A stretch of 64,000 nucleotides of DNA from Akkermansiaceae bacterium. GTDB lineage: Bacteria > Verrucomicrobiota > Verrucomicrobiia > Verrucomicrobiales > Akkermansiaceae. Where the stretch lies: assembly GCA_905181965.1 (NCBI GenBank), contig CAJIZY010000009.1:124001-188000 (forward strand). Direction: 5' to 3'. The notes under the pieces were generated by a model. The model made no database searches. It was not told where the DNA came from and worked only from the letters and a program-made list of their open reading frames with translations. The translations under genes and the position numbers were made by a program. Positions 18,299 through 28,739 of this stretch are shown here, piece after piece (the stretch's first letter is position 1; each line of letters starts with the position of its first letter).

Positions 18299-19516
18299 CT
18301 AGGCTGGAACTAATTCTCCAAGCGATTTCTCGCAAAGGGCCTTCATCACATAATCGCTAGGTCGAAAGTTCTCGATCACCACCTCACTACGATCCCCCCA
18401 GCTCATACGCACCTCTTTCACGTTGAAGTTTGGTGTTTTGTGAGGCGCAAACAAAATATCGTCATGAGTGCTGTTCTCATGCTTTTTAAACATCTCAGGG
18501 ATAATATCGCCACCTAAATGGTCGTCACGACCTGTCGCAAGATGACAAGTCCCTAAGACTTTCTCATCCTGAATATCTTGATATGAGACCGGCAAAACCT
18601 GCGTGCCAAATCCAAGTTCACCTAGAGTTCCAGTCATCGGATCATCAGCAAGGCGAGCGTTGTGCTCGTCAATCGTGGCTTGACTACCTTCTATAAGAGT
18701 TGCCTTCACAACATCACGATTCACCACATCTAAGACCCCAAGGGTCCCGTCTTCATACTTCATCGGGAACTTTCCACGAGCGTCCTGAGGGACAAAATAA
18801 ACCTCACCCGCCGGAAGATTAGCGATGTCTGGTTTTGTTCCTCGACAAAGACCATGTGACTTCTGCGCTTCCTGTCCGCCGAGGTCTAGCCATGCTGTAA
18901 GGATCTCACCGTCTTCGAGTTCAAAATCGATCTCCACCGATTCGGCGCCTGTTAGCGCTGCTCGCATTTTCTCGGCATCATCGGAAACCTCTTGGTAATT
19001 TACAGCGAGACCTGAACTCAAAATAATGTCATTCATTCCGTGCATTGTTGCCCCACGAAAGTCGAATTGCTTACACTTGGCAGTCAGCGGGGCCGTCGCA
19101 GACCAAGTGGAAATACAAAGAATAATGTCGTATTTAGAGTAGATATCGCGATCTAATGAGAGCTGATTCCCATCGGTATCCCAGACCTCGTCACTTAGAT
19201 CGAGATTTGAACCATAGGTATACTTATAAGCAAACATCTCGCCGCCACTCATGCCTAATTCCTCGAGCACTCCACTCTGAAGCCTCTCATAAAAATAATG
19301 ATATGCGTTGTTCTGGACCTCAAACTCATCCTGACCACGAAAAGCAAAATCTTTGATCCACGTCAAAGGAGACTCAAAGTCCACTAGGATACATACACGA
19401 CAACCTTGAGTTGGAGCAAAAACAGTATCCAGCAGGTGGCTTAAATCAAACTTAGGGAAGACGCGCTTTTCGGGATTCAAGAGGATTGTCTCCTCTAAAT
19501 AAGATGGTGTACTCAT
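18299..19516 (-). CDS. M29-like (aminopeptidase T-type) metallopeptidase
   Basis: A 405-residue protein whose C-terminal half matches the thermophilic metallo-aminopeptidase (M29) pattern. NLPAGEVYFVP and LGELGFGTQ give two Glu ligands, LGTCHLATGR a His, and NSTHDDI an HxD pair. All expected metal ligands therefore seem present. Residues 1-190 are divergent from AmpS/AmpT. Known members release N-terminal residues from peptides with two metal ions; some related proteins have other roles, so the substrate is uncertain. Confidence 0.7.
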   Translation of the reverse strand: MSTPSYLEETILLNPEKRVFPKFDLSHLLDTVFAPTQGCRVCILVDFESPLTWIKDFAFRGQDEFEVQNNAYHYFYERLQSGVLEELGMSGGEMFAYKYTYGSNLDLSDEVWDTDGNQLSLDRDIYSKYDIILCISTWSATAPLTAKCKQFDFRGATMHGMNDIILSSGLAVNYQEVSDDAEKMRAALTGAESVEIDFELEDGEILTAWLDLGGQEAQKSHGLCRGTKPDIANLPAGEVYFVPQDARGKFPMKYEDGTLGVLDVVNRDVVKATLIEGSQATIDEHNARLADDPMTGTLGELGFGTQVLPVSYQDIQDEKVLGTCHLATGRDDHLGGDIIPEMFKKHENSTHDDILFAPHKTPNFNVKEVRMSWGDRSEVVIENFRPSDYVMKALCEKSLGELVPA

Positions 19517-19569
19517 TTTCCAAAGTTTAGAGCCCCTTATTAGTCTCGCAAGTGATCTTTTAAAATCAG

Positions 19570-20040
19570 CTAGACTCCGAAACCCTCGGGCGGATTCTCC
19601 TGATTTCTCAAACTATCGAGAGTTTCGCTCATATCCTCTAGCTTTTCCCAAACATCCGGGACCACAAAAACAGGCGCCTCATGCCTCACCGCAAGAGCAA
19701 GGCAATCGCTTGGGCGAGCGTCAAGCTCCACGATTTTTTTCTCCATAATCTCGTTCTCAGCTTTAATGATTAAACGTGCGAAAAAGACCTCCCCTTCCTG
19801 CTTCACAATGGTGGTGTGAAGGACCTCCGCACCAAACGCTTCGAGCGTTTGCGAAAAGAGATCATGCGAGAGAGGGCGCGGGGGAATTGTCCCCGCTAAA
19901 ACCGCGTTAATCGAAGCTCCAATCGCTGGATCAATGTAAAAAACGATTACCTTCTTACCGTCACCCAAAAAAACAGCGCACCCCGCCGGGGTCGGCAGAA
20001 GCGCAACAGGTTCGACACGCACCAATCCACTCATACCCAA
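19570..20040 (-). CDS. Bifunctional nuclease-family (DUF151) protein
   Basis: A 156-residue protein with the BFN core: VFYIDPAIGASINAVLAGTI, then RPLSHDLFSQTLEAFGAEV, and the signature LDARPSDCLALAVRHEAPVFV. Family members in plants and bacteria bind or cleave nucleic acid; many bacterial copies are unstudied. It lies between the M29-like gene and the flavoprotein gene, on the same strand (37 bp after the flavoprotein stop). Confidence 0.9.
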   Translation of the reverse strand: MGMSGLVRVEPVALLPTPAGCAVFLGDGKKVIVFYIDPAIGASINAVLAGTIPPRPLSHDLFSQTLEAFGAEVLHTTIVKQEGEVFFARLIIKAENEIMEKKIVELDARPSDCLALAVRHEAPVFVVPDVWEKLEDMSETLDSLRNQENPPEGFGV

Positions 20041-20077
20041 GTCTTAACCCTCCGTTTCAAAAAACCAGCATCGACTT

Positions 20078-21805
20078 TTAGTAAACGTCGCGAGCGTAGC
20101 GCTTCTCTTTTTTGAGTTTTTTGAGATAGTCTATTGCCTCTTCATCGCTCAAACCACCGTGTGTTTTCACAATTGTCTGGAGAGCTTTATCCACATCTTT
20201 TGCCATCCGGGAAGCATCGCCACAAACGTAGAAATATCCTCCACCCTGCAGCCAGTCCCAAAGTTCGGCTCCAGCTTCAAGCATTCGATCCTGAACGTAA
20301 ATTTTGTTTTCCTGATCACGAGAGAAGGCCAAATCAAGCTTGGTTAAGGTGCCGTTATCCACCCAAGCATTGATTTCGTCCTCATAGATAAAGTCGGTGG
20401 CCCGGCAAGGATTACCAAAGAAAAGCCAATTACGGCCGTTTGCCTTCGAAAACTCGCGTTCCTCAAGGAAGGCGCGGAGCGGAGCAATTCCAGTCCCTGG
20501 TCCCACCATAATAACATCCTTAGAATGATCTTCGGGTAGCCGGAAAGCCTTGTTGTTGTGAACAAAAACCCCAGAACAAACATCACCGACTCTATCCGAA
20601 AGGTAAGTGGAGCAAACCCCGCCCCGATCACGACCGTGAGAATTGTAGCGCACAATTGCTACAGTCAAATGAACCTCGCTAGGATGGGCATTTGGACTGG
20701 AGGCAATTGAGTAAAGACGTGGTTGTAATTTCTTGAGCACACTTACAAATTCTTCGCCATCTGCGAAGTCGGCCGGATGATCATTTATCAAGTCAATCAA
20801 TTCCCGGCCCCAACAAAACTCTTCGATCTCTTCTCGGCTCCCGCTCTCGACGAGCGCGCGCAGAAAAGGCGAACCAGATCGCTCCGACCAAGCCTTTAGA
20901 AGCCTCTTATTGAGACTACGAATGTCATAAGAAGTAATCAAAGCCTCGCGGAGCGAAACCTCAGCTCCGCTTGGGAGTGGCACAAAATCCTTCACATTAA
21001 AAGGAAGGAGAGGAAGCATCTCGTCCACAACTTGGGCCGGGTTGTGAGAAAGCACGCCAAGGGCATCGCCAACCTGATATTCTAAGCCTGAATCCTTGAG
21101 AGAAAGCTCCACATGATAGGTTTCACGTGCCGATCCCTCTTTGTTTAGATCGAAAGAATTTAGCAGAGGCGAAGGAAAGGGGTTCTTCTTACCGAAAGGT
21201 TCCTCCGCAACGACTTCCTCGACCTCCGTTATCCTGCCTCTGCCGCCCATAGCCGTCATAACACCTTGCTTCCACTCTGCAAATTGCTCGTCATAGTCGA
21301 CGTCACAGTCGATTCGCTTGAACATGCGTTTCGCGCCAAAGGCCTCGAGACGCTGGTCAAATTCGATACCGCACTGACAGAAGTCAGGATATTCGCTATC
21401 ACCAAGTGCAAAGACTGAGTAATTAACCTCTTTGAGGCTAGGGACCGTCTCTCCCATGAGATATTCATAAAAGTCAGAGGCATTATCGGGCGGCTCCCCG
21501 TCACCGTAAGTACTCGTAATTATGAGGAGATTTTTCTCGGTTGGCAACTTGCTCTTGTCGTAAGCTGCCATGTCAAAAACCTGCGGTTCATAATTCCCTG
21601 ATTTCAGAGCTTTTAAAAACTTTTTAGCGACGCCCTCAGAGTTACCGGTCTGACTTCCCCACAGAATTGTGACGGGAATTGCCGGCCCTGGTGGCTCGAC
21701 CTCAACTGATGCGCCACCAAGCGCCTTGGTTAAAAACTCACTGAGCCAAGCGCGTTGCTCAGCGTTGAACGGGGCATTTTCTGGAATGACAATCGGAGAA
21801 CTCAT
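20078..21805 (-). CDS. cysJ: Sulfite reductase-type flavoprotein (CysJ-like diflavin reductase)
   Basis: A diflavin reductase that passes electrons from NADPH through FAD and FMN to a haem partner. It has a flavodoxin domain (TILWGSQTGNSEGVAKKF; STYGDGEPPDNA), FAD domain (RLYSIASSPNAHP; GGVCSTYLSD) and NADP domain (VGPGTGIAPLRAFLEERE; YVCGDASRMAKDV), ending in the typical C-terminal aromatic RYARDVY. Length (about 575 aa) matches CysJ. No haemoprotein subunit (CysI) is near, so the partner is elsewhere. Start set at MSSPIVIP, three codons into the frame. Confidence 0.88.
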   Translation of the reverse strand: MSSPIVIPENAPFNAEQRAWLSEFLTKALGGASVEVEPPGPAIPVTILWGSQTGNSEGVAKKFLKALKSGNYEPQVFDMAAYDKSKLPTEKNLLIITSTYGDGEPPDNASDFYEYLMGETVPSLKEVNYSVFALGDSEYPDFCQCGIEFDQRLEAFGAKRMFKRIDCDVDYDEQFAEWKQGVMTAMGGRGRITEVEEVVAEEPFGKKNPFPSPLLNSFDLNKEGSARETYHVELSLKDSGLEYQVGDALGVLSHNPAQVVDEMLPLLPFNVKDFVPLPSGAEVSLREALITSYDIRSLNKRLLKAWSERSGSPFLRALVESGSREEIEEFCWGRELIDLINDHPADFADGEEFVSVLKKLQPRLYSIASSPNAHPSEVHLTVAIVRYNSHGRDRGGVCSTYLSDRVGDVCSGVFVHNNKAFRLPEDHSKDVIMVGPGTGIAPLRAFLEEREFSKANGRNWLFFGNPCRATDFIYEDEINAWVDNGTLTKLDLAFSRDQENKIYVQDRMLEAGAELWDWLQGGGYFYVCGDASRMAKDVDKALQTIVKTHGGLSDEEAIDYLKKLKKEKRYARDVY

Positions 21806-21964
21806 CTGAAACAAAAAAGGCTCTAAAGTAACCTCGGCGGAACATGGCGCTAACCTCGCAATCTTACAAGCGCGTTTCGAGTCATCCTCACTCTAACTTT
21901 TCAAACCTTTCATGAAGAATGCTCCAGACTGGACAACTCTCGAGAGCCACAACAACCTGATCCA

Positions 21965-24900
21965 GTGATGAAAACAGCGGTTATCGGCATAATATCGACC
22001 CTCGCAACGATGGTTTTTGGTCAATTCGAAGCAACATCTCCAAATCCCGGACTGAAAAATCGGCAATATCAGCAGGAACTCGCTGATGCTTACGAACGCA
22101 TCGATCCCACGAAAGACGGATGGGGATCCGAAGCCCAGTCATCAGAATACCAAATAGTCCTCGAAAATTTCCTCGATAGCCTCCTCCACCAGCGAGAAAC
22201 CAAGCATATTACGCCAAATTTTTCATCCGCGCAGCTCCTCAAGCCTCAAACCAATATCGTCTTTGAAAACGCCGGGCTCATCGTTCGTAGAATTTTTAAA
22301 GATTCGGTCAAAATACCTTATTCCGCAATCACATCACGCACGGAACCTGAGTTCAAAGCAAAGGTTAAGATGATTTCGGTTACCTCCAAAACCTCAGACT
22401 CACTCGTTACCCTCAAATCCCCCCTCCTCCAAATCAACGCCCTTTGGTCCTGTAGTTGGACAGAAACCTCTCCCCCTAAATTAGAGGCCATCACCCTCAA
22501 GGAATTTGAAGAAGTCGAGCAGACCGGACCTCACCAACTCCTTACCGACGTCACAGCTTCCGCATTCAATCAAAATCCTTCTTATCAATCCCAGCTTCTC
22601 CGCTCAACCGACCACTGGCGCAGCCGTATCCCCCGCGATTTCGGACTCGATTCCGCTGCAAACCACGGCCTCGCTCTAGCCGACGTAAATGGCGACGGTC
22701 TCGAAGATCTTTACCTTTGTCAACAAGGCGGCCTCCCCAACCTTCTCTTCTTACAAAATCTTGATGGCACGCTCACCGATTTCTCCGTCGAATCAAAAAC
22801 TAATTGGCTCAATTATTGCGCTGCCGCCCTCTTCCTTGACTTCGATAACGACGGAGATCAGGACCTCGTTATCTCTCAGGATTTTAAAATCCTTTTCATG
22901 GACAACATCGATGGTCAAGGCCACTTCGAACTTGCCTTTGGTCGCTCCACCAAAGCTCAATCGTTCTCCCTCACCTCCGCTGATTTTGATCAAGACGGCT
23001 TCCTAGATGTTTATGTTTGCGGCTACAACCCCTCGGCATCTTCAGCACGGGCCGGAGCCCTCGCCGAGCCCGTTCCATTTCACGACGCGAACAACGGAGG
23101 CCAAAACATTCTTTGGCGAAACAACGGCGACTGGACCTTCAACGACGTCACCGAACAAACGGGTCTCAACCAAAACAACACCCGCTTTTCTTTTGCCGCT
23201 TCGTGGGAAGACTACGACCAAGACGGAGACCTCGACCTTTACATAGCCAATGACTTTGGCCGTAACTGCCTCTACCAAAACCAAGGGATCGAACCTGGAA
23301 AGCTCCCTTCCTTTATCAACATTGCCGGCCCTCTTGGTATCGAAGACTCTGCCGCCGGCATGTCAACCAACTGGGGTGACTTTAATAGGGACGGTTGGAT
23401 GGACCTCTACGTTTCTAATATGTTTTCAAGTGCTGGTAGCCGAGTCACGGGACAAAATCGCTTTCTTAAGAAACTTGAGCACGACAATGATACGGCCAGC
23501 ACACTATCAACGGATGGCGCGTGGAAACACCCTCTTTCAGGGAAATATAGATGGAAGTTTCACTGACGTCAGCATGACCACTCAGACCACCATGGCACGG
23601 TGGTGTTGGGGCTCCACCTTTACCGATCTCAATAACGATGGCTGGGTCGATATTCTCGCCGCAAATGGGTTTATTACCGCTGAGGACACGGGAGACCTTT
23701 GAAGTGTCTACTGGCGACAGGTCGTGTCGCAATCACCTACCGATCCCCAGAATGATAACCTGAGCCTACAATCCTACCGTCAGGGTTGGCAGGCTCTCAA
23801 TCGTCTTCTTCACGAAAACAAATCGTTTTCTGGACGCGAAACAAACAACGCCTTCCTCAATTGCGGCAAGAATACTCCCTTTGCTGACGTTTCCAGCACT
23901 ATCGGCTGGGATTTTTCCGACGACGCCCGTGCCATCGGACTGATTGACTACGATCACGATGGCGATCTTGATCTTTTTGTCACAAACCGCACTGCTCCTC
24001 GTGTCCGACTCCTACAGAACAATCTAAAATCTGAGTCCAACTTCCTCTCACTTCACCTCACCGGCTCTGCCAAAACAACCCCGCGAGATGCCATTGGAGC
24101 TCGTGTCGAAGTCCATCTTGCAGAACAATTAGTCCCTCATCTCCGCACCCTCCACGCCGGCCAATCTTTCTTAGCCCAGTCCTCCCGTTGGTTACACTTT
24201 GGCCTTGGTGAAGATGTTATTATTGAAAAAGTTGTCGTCCACTGGCCCGGCTCGAAATCTCAAATCTTCACAGGCATCAAGGCAAACCAACAACTCCATC
24301 TCACCCAAGGTATAGCAACCGCCACCCCTCGCAAAACCCGCCAAAATCCCACCCTCATAGCTGCACCACACCCAGTTCCCGAAAAAAGCTCGGCCGCGCG
24401 CATCATTCCCCCAGTAGGCCACACCTTCCCAAATATACCCACCGCTAATGGCGAGCCCCTCTCCATTTCGGAGACCACCCTAATCGCTCTTTGGAGCCGC
24501 ACTTGCCCGCACTGCCAACAAGAACTCCAAAGTTGGGCCACCAAAGCTACCCAATTTAAGACGTCGAACATTAAACTCGCACTCCTCTGCACCGACCAAG
24601 AACACAACGATCAAGCCAATGCCTATCTTAAGTCTATCAATTCGTCCTTTTCCACCCGCATGGCTGGCCCCGAAGCCGTCGAGCTACTCGACGCCCTCCA
24701 CGCTTCCATCATTGACCTTTGGATTCCCATTCCCGTTCCCACTAGCTTCCTAGTCTCAAAGGAAGGACAGCTCCTCGCCATTTATCGAGGTAACGCTTCA
24801 ATCGAGCAAATCATTAACGACACCAAATTCGCAACAGGAACCCCCTTGGAACGTCGCTCTGCCGGCACCCCCTTCGCAGGACGCTGGACTAGCAAGCCTG

Positions 24901-25733
24901 CACCGTCTTCTCCCCAACGCACAGCTCAACAACTACTCCAACGTGCCCAGCCCAGTCTCGCTATCAACTACCTCCGCTCGGCTCTGACAAAGCCATTCTT
25001 CCAAGGCGAAAAATTCACCCGGAGCGACAATCTTTTACTTCTCGGCCAAATCTTGGGACAACAAGGCCGGCCAACCGAAGCCATTCCCGAACTCGAAGCC
25101 GCTAGAGAACTTCTCCCCAAAGATATTCGCATTCTACGCCTTCTTGCAACTGCCCACGCTGAAACAGGCAAGTTTTCAAAATCCTTCGCGATTCTCAACG
25201 AAGCTATATCCTACCACCCTCAGAACTTAGATATCTACGATGACGCCATCGATATTGCGCGAAGGGCTAACGATCCCATCCAATTGTTAAATTACCAAAA
25301 AAAAACAGCTGACAACAACCCTGAAAATCCCAACTTAAGATACCGCCTTACCCTATCTCAACTCGAAGAAGGACAACCTTTGGACGCTATCGCCAACTGC
25401 AAAACTATTCTCCGGACTTCACCTAAATTCCTCGAAGCTGCAAACCTCCTCTCGCGCATCCTTTCCACCCATCCTAAGGAAAAAGTCCGCAGCCCGCAGG
25501 AATCTCTAGCTCTCGCCTCCCGTCTTTGCCTGATCTCCAAAAATCGCAATGCCAACCACCTCCTCAGCCTAGCCTACGCTCAAGCCAATCTTAGAAAGTT
25601 TGACGAAGCTACCAAGAAGCTCAAGCTTCTCACCAACGTCGCTCCACCTGGATCCAAGTTCACAAAGGAGGTTGAAGCCGCTCTCGTAAAAACAAAAGCC
25701 AGTCAACCCATTCGCAATATCCTCTGGAAATAA
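21965..25733 (+). CDS. Candidate selenoprotein: exported CRTAC1 / FG-GAP - UnbV - TlpA-like - TPR protein with in-frame UGA
   Basis: About 1255 residues, read across one UGA and one frame shift. Order: signal peptide (MMKTAVIGIISTLATMVFG); at least seven FG-GAP/VCBS calcium-binding loops (DVNGDGLEDLYL, DFDNDGDQDLVI, DFDQDGFLDVYV, DYDQDGDLDLYI, DFNRDGWMDLYV, DLNNDGWVDILA, DYDHDGDLDLFV); a UnbV/ASPIC domain (IGARVEV, FGLG, VHWPGS); a thioredoxin/TlpA-like domain with CPHC in LWSRTCPHCQQEL; and TPR repeats to the end. The frame moves by one near 23500, probably an indel. At 23700-23702 a UGA sits between EDTGDL and SVYWRQVVSQSP. Both sides are the same frame and both continue the CRTAC1 fold, so I read UGA as selenocysteine (about residue 579), supported by the hairpin at 23714-23730. 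Function unknown; CRTAC1-like proteins are binding or surface proteins. If UGA is a true stop, the protein ends before UnbV. Confidence 0.8.
23700..23730 (+). promoter_or_regulatory. Candidate bacterial SECIS element after the UGA of the CRTAC1-like gene
   Basis: The UGA is at 23700-23702. Eleven bases later a perfect 6-bp stem begins: GCGACA (23714-23719), loop GGTCG (23720-23724), TGTCGC (23725-23730). The loop begins with GG and holds the GU pair bound by SelB in E. coli. The UGA-to-loop spacing is 17 nt, one less than in fdhF. The bulged U of the E. coli element is absent. The hairpin lies wholly within coding sequence, as bacterial SECIS elements do. Confidence 0.75.
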
Positions 25734-25795
25734 TTAAGCAACAGCGGCCGCGACACAGCCGCCACAAAATATTTTTCCACTCGTTATTTAAAAAA

Positions 25796-25820
25796 CTTCG
25801 CGCCTTTGCGCCTTTGCGGT
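25796..25820. repeat. Short repeat of TTTGCGCC type, intergenic
   Basis: A tandem-like run of CTTTGCG units lies in the 110-bp gap between the candidate selenoprotein gene and the formate dehydrogenase gene. From memory, related units of the TTTGCGCCTTTGCG type occur in intergenic DNA of many bacteria; I cannot verify its copy number here. The rest of this gap holds no gene. Confidence 0.5.
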
Positions 25821-25843
25821 AAATTCGCTCTGCACACCAGCAA

Positions 25844-28582
25844 ATGATCAACGACCCAAACTCCGCCATCGCCTCGCAACTCGCCATCACAATTGATGGT
25901 CAGCTAACCACGTTTACCGAAGGCGAAACCATCTACCAAGTTGCCACTCGTCTCAAAAAAAACATCCCGACCCTCTGCTACGACGATCGGCTCGATGCTT
26001 TCGGCGCATGCCGCCTTTGCGTTGTAGAAGTCGATGGCATCCGTAACCCCGTCGCGTCCTGCACCACCAAAGCCAATGACGGGATGGTCGTTAAAACCGC
26101 CCCACCCAAAATCGAGAAGATGCGCAAAACGCTCCTCGAATTGGTCGCTTCCGAAAATCGTCAAATCGAAGTCAATCCCCTGCGTGGCCTCGCCTCCCAA
26201 GAACTGTCCACGCTTGTCAACAAATACGGAGCCCGCAACGACCGCTTCAAGGGCGCAAAATCAGGCACCTCAAACCTTAAAGACGAAAACCCCTTTATCC
26301 TTCGTGACTACGAGCAATGTATTTCTTGTTACCGTTGCGTTCGCGTCTGCGCTGAACAGGAGGGCGATTACGCCATCACCGTCGCCAACCGTGGTTTCCA
26401 AACCCAAATTACCACGGAGTTTGACAGCGACCTTCGCGATTCAGATTGCACCTTCTGCGGACAATGCATCCAAACCTGCCCCACCGGCGCTCTTGCCGAC
26501 AAGAAGGCTATCCGCGCCGAAACCCTCCCAGAGCCAGTCAAGAAGACTCGTACCGTCTGCCCGTATTGCGCCGTCGGTTGTTCTATTGATCTTATGACCA
26601 AAGGGGACAAAATTGTCGGCGCGCAACCCGCGATGGACGGCCCGGCTAACAAGGGGGCTCTTTGTATCAAGGGTCAATTCACTTACGATTTCATCCAGCA
26701 CGAAGACCGGCTCAAAAAACCACTTATTAAACAAGCCGACGGCACCTTCAAGGAGGTTGAATGGGACGAAGCACTCAAGAAAGCCGCCGAAGGATTTGCG
26801 AAAGCAAAAGCAAAATACGGCCGGCATAGTATTTTCGGCATCGCCTCCGGCCGAGCACCACATGAAGCCGCCTACTCAATGCAAAAATTTATACGGGCCG
26901 GCTTTGGGACTCATCATATCGATAATTGTAGTCGAGCCTGACACGCTCCCACTGTGGCCGGTCTGGCCGCTCAAATAGGAAGAGGCGCAATGTCTAATCC
27001 CCTCGCGGATATGGACAAGCCCGACACCATCTTCGCGATCGGCACCAACATGACCGAGTGCCACCCCGTCGCTGCTACCGGCCTCAAAAAAGCACTCACC
27101 AAAGGAGCTAAACTCGTCGTCGCAGACCCGCGTAAAACCCGCCTCGCCGAACTCGCCCACCTCCACCTCCCCATCCGCGTTGGTTCCGACGTAGCCCTCC
27201 TTCTCGCAATGGCCCACGTCATCGTCCGCGATGGACTCGCCGACGAACAATTCATAGCAGAGCGTTGCGCCGACTACGAGGAATTCCAAAAACACCTCAA
27301 GGAATTCACTCCAGAGTGGGCTTCCGGAATCTGCGAAGTCCCCGCCGCCGACATCGAAACTGCTGGCAAACTTTACGGCTCTGCCAAACTCGGCGCGATC
27401 TATTACACGCTCGGCATAACTGAGCACATTTGTGGGGTCGACAATGTCCAGTCACTTTGCAACCTCGCACTCCTCACCGGAAACCTTGGAAAGGAAGGCA
27501 CTGGCATCAATCCGATGCGCGGGCAGAATAATATCCAAGGCGCCGGAGACTGCGGAGCTGTTCCTGCCAACTACCCTGGGTTCCAGCCCGTGGCATCAGC
27601 GGAATCACATGAAAAATTCAAGGCTGCTTATCAACAGCCAGATATGGATCTAGGCAACCCAATGACCAAGGTCACGGCCCTCAATCTTTGTGGAGCAGCA
27701 GAAAACGGAATCCACGCCATGCTCATTAATGGCGAAAACACCGTTGTCACTGATCCTGACAAAAACCACTGTGAAAAGGCCCTGAAATCTCTCGATCACC
27801 TCGTCGTCGTTGACATCTTTCTCACCGAAACCGCGCAGATGGCCGACATCGTCTTTCCAGCATCCGCCTGGGGAGAAACCGACGGCGTTCAAGCCAACAC
27901 TGAGCGCCGCGTTCAGCGCCTTCGCAAAGCCGTTCCGAGCTACGGAGATTCAAAACCAGACTGGTGGATCATCGCTGGTATCGCCAAAGAACTTGGCATC
28001 CCCGGTTTCGAATTTGAGAGCGCCAAAGACGTCTTCAACGAGCTCTGCTCACTCAGCCCGATCTACAAAGGCCTCAATTGGGACAACATCGGCGATGGTG
28101 TTTACCACTGGCCTGTCCCTGAAGAAGGCCACCCCGGCACCCCGCGACTTCACGAAAGCGAATTCAAAGATGGCATGCGCGGCAAATTTAAAGTTATTGG
28201 CTACCGCGACCCAGCCGAAGTGATAGACGCCGATTACCCTGTCTGGCTCACGACCGGACGACGCCTTCAAGCCTATCATACCCGAACCCAAACCGGACGC
28301 GCTAGTGGGATCGACTACCTTCTTGCCGAAGAGACCCTGGAGATTCACCCCAAAGATGCCGAAGACTGGGGATTGATCGACGGAGCTATGGCGAAAATGG
28401 CCAGCCGCCGCGGCGAAATCGAACTCAAGGTCGAAACTACCAGTCGCTCTCCAAGAGGCACTGTCTTTACAAGCTTCAGCTTTGCCGACACCAACGTCAA
28501 CGTCCTTACCGGCTCAGGATACGATCCTGTCACCCAAACTGCTGAATTAAAAGTTTGCCCCGTGCGTATTCGCCCGTCCTAG
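25844..28582 (+). CDS. fdhF: Selenocysteine-containing formate dehydrogenase, alpha subunit
   Basis: Molybdo-enzyme oxidising formate to CO2. One 912-residue frame is interrupted only by the UGA at 26939-26941 (residue 366). Flanks read DNCSRA-U-HAPTVAGL, against ARV-U-HGPSVAGL at U140 of E. coli FDH-H, so this is the Sec that binds Mo. Order: NuoG-like 2Fe-2S domain (GACRLCVVEVDG), a 4Fe-4S domain (CISCYRCVRVC; CTFCGQCIQTCPTG), a further 4Fe-4S site (CPYCAVGC), Mo-bis-MGD domain and a C-terminal MGD-binding domain (TGRRLQAYHTRTQTGR). The NuoG-like start suggests an NAD-linked or soluble complex type, yet no beta/gamma subunit or fdhD lies in the window. Confidence 0.96.
26939..26970 (+). promoter_or_regulatory. 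SECIS element of formate dehydrogenase
   Basis: UGA at 26939-26941, then stem GTGGCC (26954-26959), loop GGTCT (26960-26964), stem GGCCGC (26965-26970): six pairs with one G-U. The spacing from UGA to loop is 18 nt, and the loop is GGUCU, as in E. coli fdhF. The codons for AGL give the loop in both genes. Confidence 0.93.
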
Positions 28583-28739
28583 GTGACCCTGGTTTCCTCC
28601 TTCGTGATTTGGGGGATTTAGGCGGGAATCCTTACCAAGTCTCTTTTATCGATTTGCTTAGCTCTAAGTTTTCCCCCTTGTGGAAATTTGAGTTTTTCAT
28701 TCCTTGTTCATTGCAACGGGCCTGCCAAGACTCAAAGGC

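Noticed and set aside
21965-28582. UGA read as Trp (altered genetic code)
   Set aside because: UGA is a normal stop elsewhere in the window, for example at the ends of the peroxidase (11302-11304) and the second metal permease (51492-51494) genes.
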